DNA of 60,676 nt from Myxacorys chilensis ATA2-1-KO14. Its GTDB lineage: Bacteria > Cyanobacteriota > Cyanobacteriia > Leptolyngbyales > Leptolyngbyaceae. Location: the NCBI GenBank assembly GCA_019359275.1, contig JAHHHP010000030.1, forward strand, positions 1 through 60,676, in the 5' to 3' direction. Under the pieces are notes generated by a model, which had not been told where the DNA came from, did not search any database, and saw only the letters and a program-made list of their open reading frames with translations. The stretch's first letter is position 1, and the number at the start of each line of letters is the position of its first letter. Below, in pieces: positions 53,662 through 60,676 of this stretch. A program made the position numbers and the translations under genes.

Positions 53662-54666
53662 TCAATGAGCCAGTGCCTTGAACTCTTCTAAATCTCTTAA
53701 CGAGTCAAAAGCTGGCTCTGTTTTAGCAGTTTCTTGGTAATCGGAATCTATTGAAATCGCGCTCTGTAAATTGCCCATTGCCTGTTCGCTATTTCCTTGC
53801 GCGGCATAACAGGTTGCCAATCCGTAGAAAATTTCTGCCTCTTCGGGTTCAAGTTCGAGGGCACGACTGTAAGCTGCGATCGCATCGTCGTATCGTGCTC
53901 GTCGCTTCAGGGCTTCTGCCAACATCCACCACATATTCCATCGTTCTGGTAGGATTTCTGCCAGCTTATTGACTAACTCCAATGCGTCGTCTTGGCGATC
54001 GATCTTTTCCATAAACAAGATCTTCTCTTGCCACAGTTCCAGGTTGCCGCGATCGCTGCGAATTGCCTCATCATAGGATTCCAGCGCTTCATCATTACGC
54101 CCTAGTTTTTCTAACAGCTTTGCCCGATCGAGCCACGCAACAAAGGCATCGCCCATCGTCAGCACTCGATCGACATCGGATAGTGCCTCTTCATAGCGCT
54201 CCAGTCGCTGCAAGGTAATACTCCGCGCCATCAATACCATTGGATTCGGGTTCATCTCAACTGATTTGCCCAACGATTCCAGCGATTCTTCGTGGCGATT
54301 TTGTCGCGTCAGGTGCATTCCCCGAAAGAACCAGCTTCCGGGATTGTCTGGCAGTTGCTCTACCATTTCATCAAACCACGCCAGCGCTTCTGCGGGACGC
54401 TCAGAATCTTCGAGCGCCATCGAGATCATCAGCCACGCATCGAAATTTTTGGGTTCTAGTTTGATCACTTTTTTGAACACCGCGATCGCCGCATCCAGAT
54501 CCTCCAAATCCATCAACGCTCGACCCTTGCCCATCCAAGCTTCCACATAGTTGGGCTTTAGCTTGATAGCCTTGTCAAACGCTGCGATCGCCTGCTTATA
54601 CTGCTTCCACTCGGCAAAGGTTTCAGCTTTTTTGACCCAGCCGAGGTGCTGACCTGACTTGCTCAT
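53662..54666 (-). CDS. TPR-repeat protein
   Basis: From ATG 54666 (a TTG at 54672 would add two residues) the product is 334 aa, made of about eight to nine tetratricopeptide repeats, for example AIAAFDKAIKLKPNYVEAWMGKGRAL, ALAWFDEMVEQLPDNPGSWFF and AIAAYSRALELEPEEAEIFYGLATCYAAQGN. TPRs bind proteins; no other domain is visible and no signal peptide is present, so it should be cytoplasmic. The partner cannot be inferred from the surroundings. Confidence 0.9.
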   Translation of the reverse strand: MSKSGQHLGWVKKAETFAEWKQYKQAIAAFDKAIKLKPNYVEAWMGKGRALMDLEDLDAAIAVFKKVIKLEPKNFDAWLMISMALEDSERPAEALAWFDEMVEQLPDNPGSWFFRGMHLTRQNRHEESLESLGKSVEMNPNPMVLMARSITLQRLERYEEALSDVDRVLTMGDAFVAWLDRAKLLEKLGRNDEALESYDEAIRSDRGNLELWQEKILFMEKIDRQDDALELVNKLAEILPERWNMWWMLAEALKRRARYDDAIAAYSRALELEPEEAEIFYGLATCYAAQGNSEQAMGNLQSAISIDSDYQETAKTEPAFDSLRDLEEFKALAH

Positions 54667-54730
54667 ACTCAAATGGGAATGAACGACGTATGGTTTAGTC
54701 TACAGCCTTGAGAATTCACAACAAATCTCG

Positions 54731-55543
54731 ATGGAAATTGAATTTTGGTACGACGGAAAGGCAATTGCCAAAGACACGATAGAACTTTCAATCACCGATC
54801 CGGGACTGCTCTACGGGGCGACGGTGTTTACCACGATGCGAGTGTATGGCACGTTAGATCATCCCTTGACGCATTGGACGGGACACTGCGATCGCCTCAA
54901 AACATCAATTGAAACCTTCTATTGGCAGCAACCCGATTGGAGCCGACTACGCCACGGCGTCGAGTGGATAATGCAGCGCTATCCCGTCCTCCGAATCACA
55001 GTGTTTCCAGACGGGCGAGAATGGATTACTGGGCGACCTTTGCCGCCCGATCTGATGCAGCGACAAGAAAATGGCATCACAGCTTTAGTGACTCAAAATC
55101 TCGGGCGCACGCTGCCCTCTCATAAAACCGGAAACTACCTCGCGCCGTGGCTTGTCAAGCAAGCAGCTGAGCGATCGAACGCTCAAGAAGCCATTCTCAC
55201 CAATCTTGCAGGCGAGTGGCTAGAAACCAGTACAGGCAGTCTTTGGGGTTGGAAAGACGGGCACTGGTGGACACCACCTCTAGAGAGCGAGATTTTGCCC
55301 GGATTACTGCGATCGCGGCTCATCGCTGAGCTGAGATGGCACAATGAAGAAGTCACTGAACTCCGTTGGAATGCCGCGCTTGTAGAACAATTTGATGCGA
55401 TCGCCTACACGAACTGCGTGGTGGAAGTCATTCCAATTCACACTGTTCTGAGCCACGATACTACTCTGTCCTACGATGCAAGACACTTTGGAATTCAGAA
55501 ATTGCTAGAAATGTTTAGGGAAGGGAGGAGAGAGGAGGGATGA
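54731..55543 (+). CDS. pabC: Class IV aminotransferase, aminodeoxychorismate lyase-like
   Basis: The 270-aa protein is a fold-type IV PLP enzyme: SITDPGLLYGATVFTTMRVYG, HKTGNYLAPWL with the PLP Lys, and EAILTNLAGEWLETSTGSLW with the cofactor Glu. PabC releases p-aminobenzoate and pyruvate from 4-amino-4-deoxychorismate for folate. The family also contains branched-chain and D-amino acid transaminases, so the assignment is by overall pattern. ATG at 54731, divergent from the TPR gene. The tail ends in GRREEG. Confidence 0.75.
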   Translation: MEIEFWYDGKAIAKDTIELSITDPGLLYGATVFTTMRVYGTLDHPLTHWTGHCDRLKTSIETFYWQQPDWSRLRHGVEWIMQRYPVLRITVFPDGREWITGRPLPPDLMQRQENGITALVTQNLGRTLPSHKTGNYLAPWLVKQAAERSNAQEAILTNLAGEWLETSTGSLWGWKDGHWWTPPLESEILPGLLRSRLIAELRWHNEEVTELRWNAALVEQFDAIAYTNCVVEVIPIHTVLSHDTTLSYDARHFGIQKLLEMFREGRREEG

Positions 55544-55779
55544 GGGATGAAGGTAAGAGATTATTTCAGGTTTGTGTGTGAACTAAAAAACGCTCAAAAC
55601 CGTGTTCTAAACTCCATTCTTTCCACTTTTCATCCCTCATCCCTCCTCGCGAAGCGGGGCGAAGCCCTCCCTCATCCCTTCCTTCTCCCTCATCTGTCTC
55701 TCAGATACGTTAATATTAATTAACATAATCAAACTTTGAGACACCCCTCGTTCCCAAACCATTAGGAGGACAGACCCCG

Positions 55780-57621
55780 GTGAATAAACGGTGGAGAAAT
55801 GCTGGGCTATATGCGCTCCTTGCGATCGTCGTCATTGCACTGGCGACCGCGTTTTTTGACAAACAGCCTCAAACGCGAGAATCTTGGCGCTACAGCCAGT
55901 TCATCCAGGAAGTGCAAAGCAATAACGTAAACAAGGTCAGTTTGAGCGCCGATCGCTCGAAGGCGCTGGTGCAGGTGCAAGACGGAAACAAAGTCGTCGT
56001 CAACCTGCCCAATGACCCCGATCTGATTAACATTCTGACTAAAAATAATGTTGATATTTCGGTCTTGCCTGCAACTGATGGCAACGACTTCTGGATTCGA
56101 GCAGTAAGCAGCTTGTTCTTCCCAGTCTTATTGCTGGTGGGGCTGTTCTTCTTACTTCGCCGCGCCCAGAATGGCCCTGGTAGCCAAGCGATGAACTTTG
56201 GCAAGTCCAAAGCGCGGGTGCAGATGGAGCCGCAGACCCAAGTCACCTTTAACGATGTGGCAGGCATTGACCAAGCGAAACTAGAACTCAATGAAGTTGT
56301 AGACTTCTTGAAAAACGCCGATCGCTTTACTGCCGTGGGTGCGAAAATTCCTAAAGGCGTGCTGTTGGTTGGGCCTCCTGGAACTGGAAAAACCCTGCTG
56401 GCGAAAGCCGTTGCAGGTGAAGCAGGTGTCCCCTTCTTCTCGATTTCGGGTTCTGAATTCGTTGAAATGTTTGTTGGGGTCGGCGCATCTCGCGTACGCG
56501 ACCTGTTTGAGCAAGCTAAAACCAACGCGCCTTGTATCGTCTTTATCGACGAGATTGATGCGGTCGGTCGTCAGCGTGGTGCAGGTCTCGGTGGTGGTAA
56601 CGATGAGCGGGAGCAAACCCTTAACCAGTTGCTCACCGAAATGGATGGTTTCGAGGGTAATACTGGAATCATCATCATTGCGGCAACCAACCGTCCTGAT
56701 GTATTAGATGCAGCGCTGCTGCGTCCGGGTCGCTTTGACCGCCAAGTAGTTGTCGATCGTCCAGACTATGCAGGTCGTCTTGAAATTCTGAACGTTCACG
56801 CACGCGGCAAAACTCTGTCTAAGGATATTGACCTAGAGAGAATTGCCCGTCGTACCCCTGGCTTCACGGGTGCTGATCTTGCTAACTTGCTGAACGAAGC
56901 CGCAATCCTTGCCGCTCGTCGCAACCTCACCGAAGTCTCGATGGACGAAGTGAATGATGCGATCGATCGCGTCTTGGCTGGACCTGAGAAAAAAGATCGC
57001 GTCATGAGCGAAAGGCGCAAAGAATTAGTGGCGTACCACGAAGCAGGTCACGCCCTAATTGGAGCGCTGATGCCAGATTACGATCCGGTACAGAAAATCA
57101 GCATTATTCCTCGCGGTCGTGCGGGAGGTTTAACCTGGTTCACACCAAGCGAAGATCGGATGGATTCGGGCTTGTACTCTCGCTCGTATCTGCAAAACCA
57201 AATGGCGGTTGCCCTTGGTGGTCGTCTGGCTGAAGAAATCATCTATGGGGATGAAGAAGTCACAACTGGGGCGTCTAATGACCTCCAGCAGGTAGCGCGG
57301 GTGGCGCGGCAAATGGTGACTCGCTTTGGCATGAGCGATCGCTTGGGTCCTGTCGCTCTCGGTCGTCAGCAAGGCAACATGTTCTTGGGACGTGACATCG
57401 CCTCAGAGCGTGACTTCTCGGAAGAGACTGCCGCGACGATTGATGAAGAAGTGAGTACGTTAGTCGAAGAAGCCTATCGCCGTGCAAAAGCGGTTCTTAT
57501 CGATAACCGTCACGTCTTAGAACAGTTAGCTGCGATGTTAATTGAGAAGGAAACGGTTGATGCAGAAGAACTGCAAGAATTGCTGGCAAACAGCGATGTG
57601 AAAATGGCATCGATCGCATAA
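55780..57621 (+). CDS. ftsH: ATP-dependent zinc metalloprotease FtsH
   Basis: This 613-aa AAA protease has two N-terminal membrane helices ([30 protein letters not shown]), Walker A GPPGTGKT near 200, Walker [11 protein letters not shown], the [23 protein letters not shown] and the zinc site HEAGH near 421. It degrades membrane proteins; in cyanobacteria thylakoid FtsH2/FtsH3 remove damaged D1. The start is GTG 55780, with AGGAGGA nine bases upstream. Terminated by a strong hairpin at 57647. Confidence 0.97.
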   Translation: MNKRWRNAGLYALLAIVVIALATAFFDKQPQTRESWRYSQFIQEVQSNNVNKVSLSADRSKALVQVQDGNKVVVNLPNDPDLINILTKNNVDISVLPATDGNDFWIRAVSSLFFPVLLLVGLFFLLRRAQNGPGSQAMNFGKSKARVQMEPQTQVTFNDVAGIDQAKLELNEVVDFLKNADRFTAVGAKIPKGVLLVGPPGTGKTLLAKAVAGEAGVPFFSISGSEFVEMFVGVGASRVRDLFEQAKTNAPCIVFIDEIDAVGRQRGAGLGGGNDEREQTLNQLLTEMDGFEGNTGIIIIAATNRPDVLDAALLRPGRFDRQVVVDRPDYAGRLEILNVHARGKTLSKDIDLERIARRTPGFTGADLANLLNEAAILAARRNLTEVSMDEVNDAIDRVLAGPEKKDRVMSERRKELVAYHEAGHALIGALMPDYDPVQKISIIPRGRAGGLTWFTPSEDRMDSGLYSRSYLQNQMAVALGGRLAEEIIYGDEEVTTGASNDLQQVARVARQMVTRFGMSDRLGPVALGRQQGNMFLGRDIASERDFSEETAATIDEEVSTLVEEAYRRAKAVLIDNRHVLEQLAAMLIEKETVDAEELQELLANSDVKMASIA

Positions 57622-57646
57622 CTCGCCAAATCAAATTACATCTTCG

Positions 57647-57677
57647 GGGGCACTCTGCAACAGGAGTGCCCCTTTTT
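57647..57677 (+). terminator. Rho-independent terminator of ftsH
   Basis: Nine-bp stem (57647-57655 with 57664-57672), 8-base loop and five T. It lies 26 bases after the stop. Confidence 0.9.
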
Positions 57678-58368
57678 GCATCGAGCCTCCTAAATTCTCA
57701 ATCGTTGATCAAACCTCTCTATGCCTTGCATCCGCCCCAACTGAAGATGGCTTGATTGATACCTCAGAATGATGTTGCTACTACAGCCCTTGAATCGTAA
57801 TAGAGGAGGCAACACTGTAGCTTAGTCACAGCATGAAAACAGCGTTTTTGGTTTTAGGAGGGCAACGGAGCGGCACGTCTGTCACGAGCCACATTCTATC
57901 CAGATTTGGAATTGACTTTGGCTCTGACAAACACTTTATCCAAGGTGGACACAATCCAATTTTCTTTGAATTGAATTGGGTGAACGACGGAAACAACCAA
58001 TTAATTAATGCTTTAGGCCATTAGTATACAGATTTCTTCTTACCAGTGGAGAGCGACTTCGAGGGCACCCACTTTACGACTATTGAACATAATTTGCATA
58101 CACAACTGCTCCAAGAATGGGACGACAAACCCCTGATCGGACTCAAGGATCCCCGCTTCTCGCTAACGTTTCCCGTTTGGCAACGAGTGCTTTCAGCAGC
58201 AGGCTACAGTCTGAATGTTGTTCTTGCGTTTAGATGTCCTTCCAGCTTTCTCAAATCCAACCAAAGGCTTTTCCATAACTGGGAGGGATGGGATACGAAC
58301 AGACATCTACGGTTCTGGCTACAGCTCAATTTGGCGGCAACCTACTTCACACGCAATCTTCCTGTCTA

Positions 58369-58389
58369 AGTAGCTAGGCGGAATTAAAC
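58369..58389 (+). repeat. IS630 left terminal inverted repeat
   Basis: Twenty-one bases ending in GGCGGAATTAAAC, paired with 59503-59523. The stop codon of the transposase lies within it. Confidence 0.85.
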
Positions 58390-59029
58390 CGAAAACGCTC
58401 AAGGGAGTATCCTCCTGTTTGACTCCGTGCTTCCATTCCTTTGATCACTGCCAGCGCTAAATCGTATTCATCTTCAAACATCTGCCCTGCAATCTCGTGA
58501 GCTTTGAGTTGACGCCACTGGTCTTCGATCCGATTCATCTTGGCACTGTAAGGCGGCAAAAAGAACAGCAATAAGCCTTGGTCTTGCCAACGTTGCCAGT
58601 GCTGTCGCACGATGTCGCGCTTGTGAATCGAACAGTTATCCTGTGTCACCACGGTTAAGCGTCCGGTTTGGGCCAGCGTCAGGGCGGCTTTTTCGGCCAT
58701 CCAGTTCATCACTTTGATGTAACTTTCGCCATCAAATCCACCCTGCATAAGGGCATATTCAAAGGTCTTGTCCGGTTGCCAGAGTCCCAAAATGCTGATG
58801 CGATTACCTCGTGTCGGCACTTGTTCCAGATGTTTCTGGTGCCCGACCCGACTGTAGCTGTAACTGACGGGACTATACAAACAGAACCCCGCTTCATCCA
58901 GGTATTTTAGGTCAATGTGTCCCTCCTGTGCTGCTAGTTCTAGCGTGTCGAGGTCGGCTTGTTTGAGCCGCTGATACTCTGGGTCTGGGCTGGGCCGCTG
59001 GCTTTGACGGGTGCGCTTCCATTGGAACC

Positions 59030-59036
59030 CTTTTTT
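59030..59036 (-). promoter_or_regulatory. -1 ribosomal frameshift slippery site
   Basis: The heptamer A-AAA-AAG is in the zero frame of the middle transposase segment; slipping back by one base gives GGG-TTC-CAA-TGG and the IS630 catalytic frame. Confidence 0.65.
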
Positions 59037-59289
59037 TGCAGAATCCGACGAATCCGGTCTGCACTCAGTTTTACGCCGCGCTCTTGCTCTAGCAGGGCGG
59101 ATAATTGGGCACTGTTGTACGTGCGTTGGTCTTGATCCAAACGTTCCTCTAGATACTGCAGATCGGCCTCGCTCCACCTCCGTTTCATGCCCCGTCCTGG
59201 GGCATCCCATAATCCCCCTAAGCCGCCTTTCTCCCACCGTTGCAGCGTTTCTCGTACCGTCTGCTCCTGGCACTCAAAGATCTGGGCAT

Positions 59290-59314
59290 TGCCTTTGGCT
59301 CACGCAAAGCGTGT
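59290..59314 (-). repeat. 25-bp insertion with a small hairpin inside the transposase
   Basis: Deleting exactly these bases restores the frame [11 protein letters not shown]. The inserted piece contains CACGC-AAA-GCGTG, a 5-bp hairpin, like small dispersed repeats of cyanobacteria. Confidence 0.65.
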
Positions 59315-59502
59315 TCGCGGGCACATTCCAGCCTCCTGCATTCAACCGCACCATATGAGCACGGTCTTTGATCTGCTGCGCGACCTTCGGCGCAACTCGC
59401 AATTCTTGAAGCGTGCGGTCTGATTCCTCGCTTAGAACGATTCGTAAGGGGGCGGGCATTGACTCCAGCAGAATGATGGGTTTATCGTCTTCTCTATCTT
59501 AC

Positions 59503-59523
59503 GTTTAATCCCGCTTGCCCACT
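59503..59523 (-). repeat. IS630 right terminal inverted repeat
   Basis: Reverse complement matches 58369-58389 at 16 of 21 positions, ending next to the TA at 59524. Confidence 0.85.
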
Positions 59524-59820
59524 TACTATCTCTGCTACGAGGATCTCATGACGAATCCTGACAACGAGACAGAAAAACTAGCTCGTTGGTTCAAGCTTGA
59601 TCCCAACTCTGTCGCTTATGCTACTGCTGTCGACCGTTCTCATTATCATCATCAAGCATGTAGCGACACCAATGTGGCTCTAGTAGATGATTATTTTCAG
59701 CGTTTATGTTCGCGCACTGTTTCTTCTACTGATTACCTCAATTACCGAAGGGCAGAAGATCTGCCCTCCTAATTCTTTGTGCTCAATCACCCGTTTAACT
59801 AAACAGTTGGTGTTTCAGAT

Positions 59821-60428
59821 ATGGTTCGTCATCCGTCTGGTAAGTTACATCCCGATCAGTTAGATACAATCGAGTGTCATTTCACCAATCAGCAATATGG
59901 GCTTACAGTTTGGTTTACGGGCTTGAGTGGTGCAGGCAAAACAACCATTAGCCAACAGGTCAATAAAAAGCTGACTGAGCAGGGATTGAAAGTCGAACAT
60001 TTAGATGGTGACTTGGTGCGCCAAACCTTGACCAAAGGATTAGGCTTTAGCCAGTGCGATCGCGAGGGGAACATTCGCCAAATTGGGTTTGTTGCCCATT
60101 TATTAACTCGCAACGATGTAATTGTTCTCGTTTCGGCAATCTCTCCTTATCGGGCAACCCGGCAGGAAGTGCGGCAGCAGATTGGCGCATTTATCGAAGT
60201 GTTTGTTCATGCTCCCCTAGCGGTGTGCGAGCAGCGAGATGTGAAGGGACTCTACTATCGTGCGCGCCGGAGAACTTCAACAGTTTACGGGTATTGATGC
60301 CCCCCTATGAGCCACCGTTGAAACCAGAGGTGGTTTGCTCTACCACAGAGGAAACGATCGAGGAAAGTGTAGCCAAAGTGATGCACGCAATTGAGGTGAG
60401 CTTAGGTAGGAGCAAATCGCCTGTTTGA
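59821..60428 (+). pseudogene. cysC: Adenylylsulfate kinase gene with two frameshifts
   Basis: The N-terminal 150 residues are a good APS kinase: VWFTGLSGAGKTTISQQV (Walker A near 34-42), LDGDLVRQTLTKGLGFSQCDREGNIRQIGFVA, and QIGAFIEVFVHAPLAVCEQRDVKGLYYRAR. The frame then breaks near 60261-60268 within a GC-repeat (two bases short), continues as GELQQFTGIDAP, and breaks again in the C-run 60300-60305 (one extra C), after which YEPPLKPEVVCSTTEETIEESVAKV follows to TGA at 60428. APS kinase makes PAPS, the donor for the neighbouring sulfotransferase. Both changes are in short repeats, so assembly error is possible. Confidence 0.82.
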
Positions 60429-60676
60429 CATAAGTTTTCGTTCTTATGTGAGACGGATGCAAGATGTGAATTAATATAGCCAGCTTTGATACTCTGGATT
60501 CACGTCTTTCATTTCCCCATATAGCCACACCATGCGATCGGTCGTGTTCTAGACGTGTGAATTCTATAATCCTGAAGAGTACTACAGTTGTAGATCGTTC
60601 ATTGGCAGGTTGAAGGGCTGTCCCCTTCTGAGACAATCGCTCTCAAGATTGCGTGGGGCTAAAATTGGACTGACCA

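Larger units (their letters stand above)
58374..59459 (-). pseudogene. IS630-family transposase, orfA broken by a 25-bp insertion, with -1 frameshift to orfB
   Basis: The N-terminal frame starts at ATG 59459 (PLRIVLSEESDRTLQEL, then RAHMVRLNAGGWNVP). It runs off frame at a 25-base insertion (59290-59314) and ends at 59274. The next frame gives [24 protein letters not shown] and [17 protein letters not shown] further -1 shift at A-AAA-AAG (59030-59036) joins it to the catalytic part: [25 protein letters not shown] and [17 protein letters not shown], the DDE triad of IS630. The -1 site fits programmed frameshifting; the insertion makes this copy inactive. Confidence 0.85.
58367..59525. mobile_element. 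IS630-family insertion sequence
   Basis: The element is bounded by TA at 58367-58368 and 59524-59525, the duplicated TA target of this family. Terminal inverted repeats are 58369-58389 and 59503-59523 (16 of 21 bases match). The interior is 1155 bases with a minus-strand transposase in two frames. It interrupts the sulfotransferase pseudogene; the original frame is restored on paper by its removal. Confidence 0.92.
57833..59772 (+). pseudogene. Sulfotransferase gene with a nonsense codon and an IS630-family insertion
   Basis: The start (MKTAFLVLGGQRSGTSVTSHIL) holds the PAPS 5'-phosphosulfate loop. A TAG at 58022-58024 breaks the frame at codon 64, and it continues in frame with LKDPRFSLTFPVWQRVL and AFRCPSSFLKSNQRLF. 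At 58367-58368 an IS element is inserted at a TA. After 59525 the end follows (YYLCYEDLMTNPDNETEKLARWFKLDPN) to TAA at 59770. Removing the IS and one TA joins RNLPV to YYLCYED in frame, giving a 261-codon gene. Sulfotransferases move sulfate from PAPS to sugars, lipids or proteins. Confidence 0.88.

Noticed and set aside
55600..55690. TCATCCCTCATCCC-like direct repeats between pabC and ftsH
   Set aside because: Short low-complexity pyrimidine repeats with a common GC-rich filler; no structure or flanking sign of a mobile element.
55890..56525. A 211-aa minus-strand frame inside ftsH
   Set aside because: It mirrors conserved FtsH codons; high GC third positions create long antisense frames here.
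1..60676. Frequent GCGATCGC octamers as a repeat family or binding site
   Set aside because: This is the genome-wide HIP1 signature of many cyanobacteria and marks no single feature.
1..60676. CRISPR arrays, tRNA and rRNA genes
   Set aside because: No regularly spaced identical repeats and no cloverleaf or rRNA-like sequence was recognised by reading; a covariance-model scan could still find one.

Overview
The window comes from a cyanobacterium. It opens with the end of psbA (photosystem II D1), carries the cytochrome b6f genes petC-petA, an NTRC-type thioredoxin reductase-thioredoxin fusion, a free-standing PCP_red domain protein, ClpC and FtsH of cyanobacterial type, and is full of the HIP1 octamer GCGATCGC. 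Gene content and style suggest a filamentous, Leptolyngbya-like lineage, but the genus cannot be fixed from the sequence alone. No tRNA, rRNA or CRISPR array was recognised.

Layout. 0-13.4 kb: psbA end with two stacked terminators, then mostly single-gene units (HEAT repeat protein, GNAT, AmpG permease, APC permease, fasciclin lipoprotein, lipobox methyltransferase, LexA, RadC, peptidoglycan-binding protein, ACT-malic enzyme). 13.4-16.3 kb: an accessory patch with a VapBC-type module whose toxin has one nonsense codon, a stand-alone HsdR-N-like nuclease and an orphan DUF433 gene. 16.3-22.2 kb: petC-petA with a divergent DUF3067 gene, a Dpp/Opp-type permease, NTRC, PCP_red. 22.2-24.8 kb: a second accessory patch with an 11-unit 21-bp repeat that encodes a heptad protein on the minus strand, a DUF104/PIN module with a wrecked toxin, a DUF2283 pair, and an XRE gene behind a clean palindrome. 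25.0-39.5 kb: metH, metK and thiD surround a minus-strand glycan locus (GT9, half-length GT9, CdaR/PucR-type regulator, GT4, GT4-SIS fusion, SDR). 39.5-45.7 kb: a 1-kb gene-poor gap with a CRP-like site ahead of a cAMP phosphodiesterase gene, a DUF2235 hydrolase, a methyltransferase, a DCC protein and small stress-type proteins. 45.7-57.7 kb: clpC, glsB-like gene, BlaI-M56 pair with a divergent His-rich secreted protein, SpoIID, HdeD, a YoeB-like toxin-antitoxin pair between two 62-bp direct repeats, TPR protein, pabC and ftsH. 57.8-60.4 kb: a decayed sulfation cassette: a sulfotransferase gene with a nonsense codon and an IS630-family insertion, followed by an APS kinase gene with two frameshifts.

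How the genes work together. metH and metK form the methionine/SAM branch that feeds several methyltransferases here. The glycan locus looks co-transcribed, with overlapping starts and stops and a regulator embedded in it, and its SIS domain points to sedoheptulose-7-phosphate/heptose chemistry. Toxin-antitoxin modules recur in accessory patches; in two of them the antitoxin is intact and the toxin is broken. The sulfotransferase and APS kinase would have formed a PAPS-supply plus sulfate-transfer pair before both decayed.

The least expected signals are the 21-bp/heptad array, the GT4-SIS fusion with embedded regulator, the 62-bp repeats around a TA pair, the CRP-like site before the cAMP phosphodiesterase gene, LexA with Ala-Thr at the cleavage position, and the IS630 copy that can be excised on paper to restore the sulfotransferase frame exactly.
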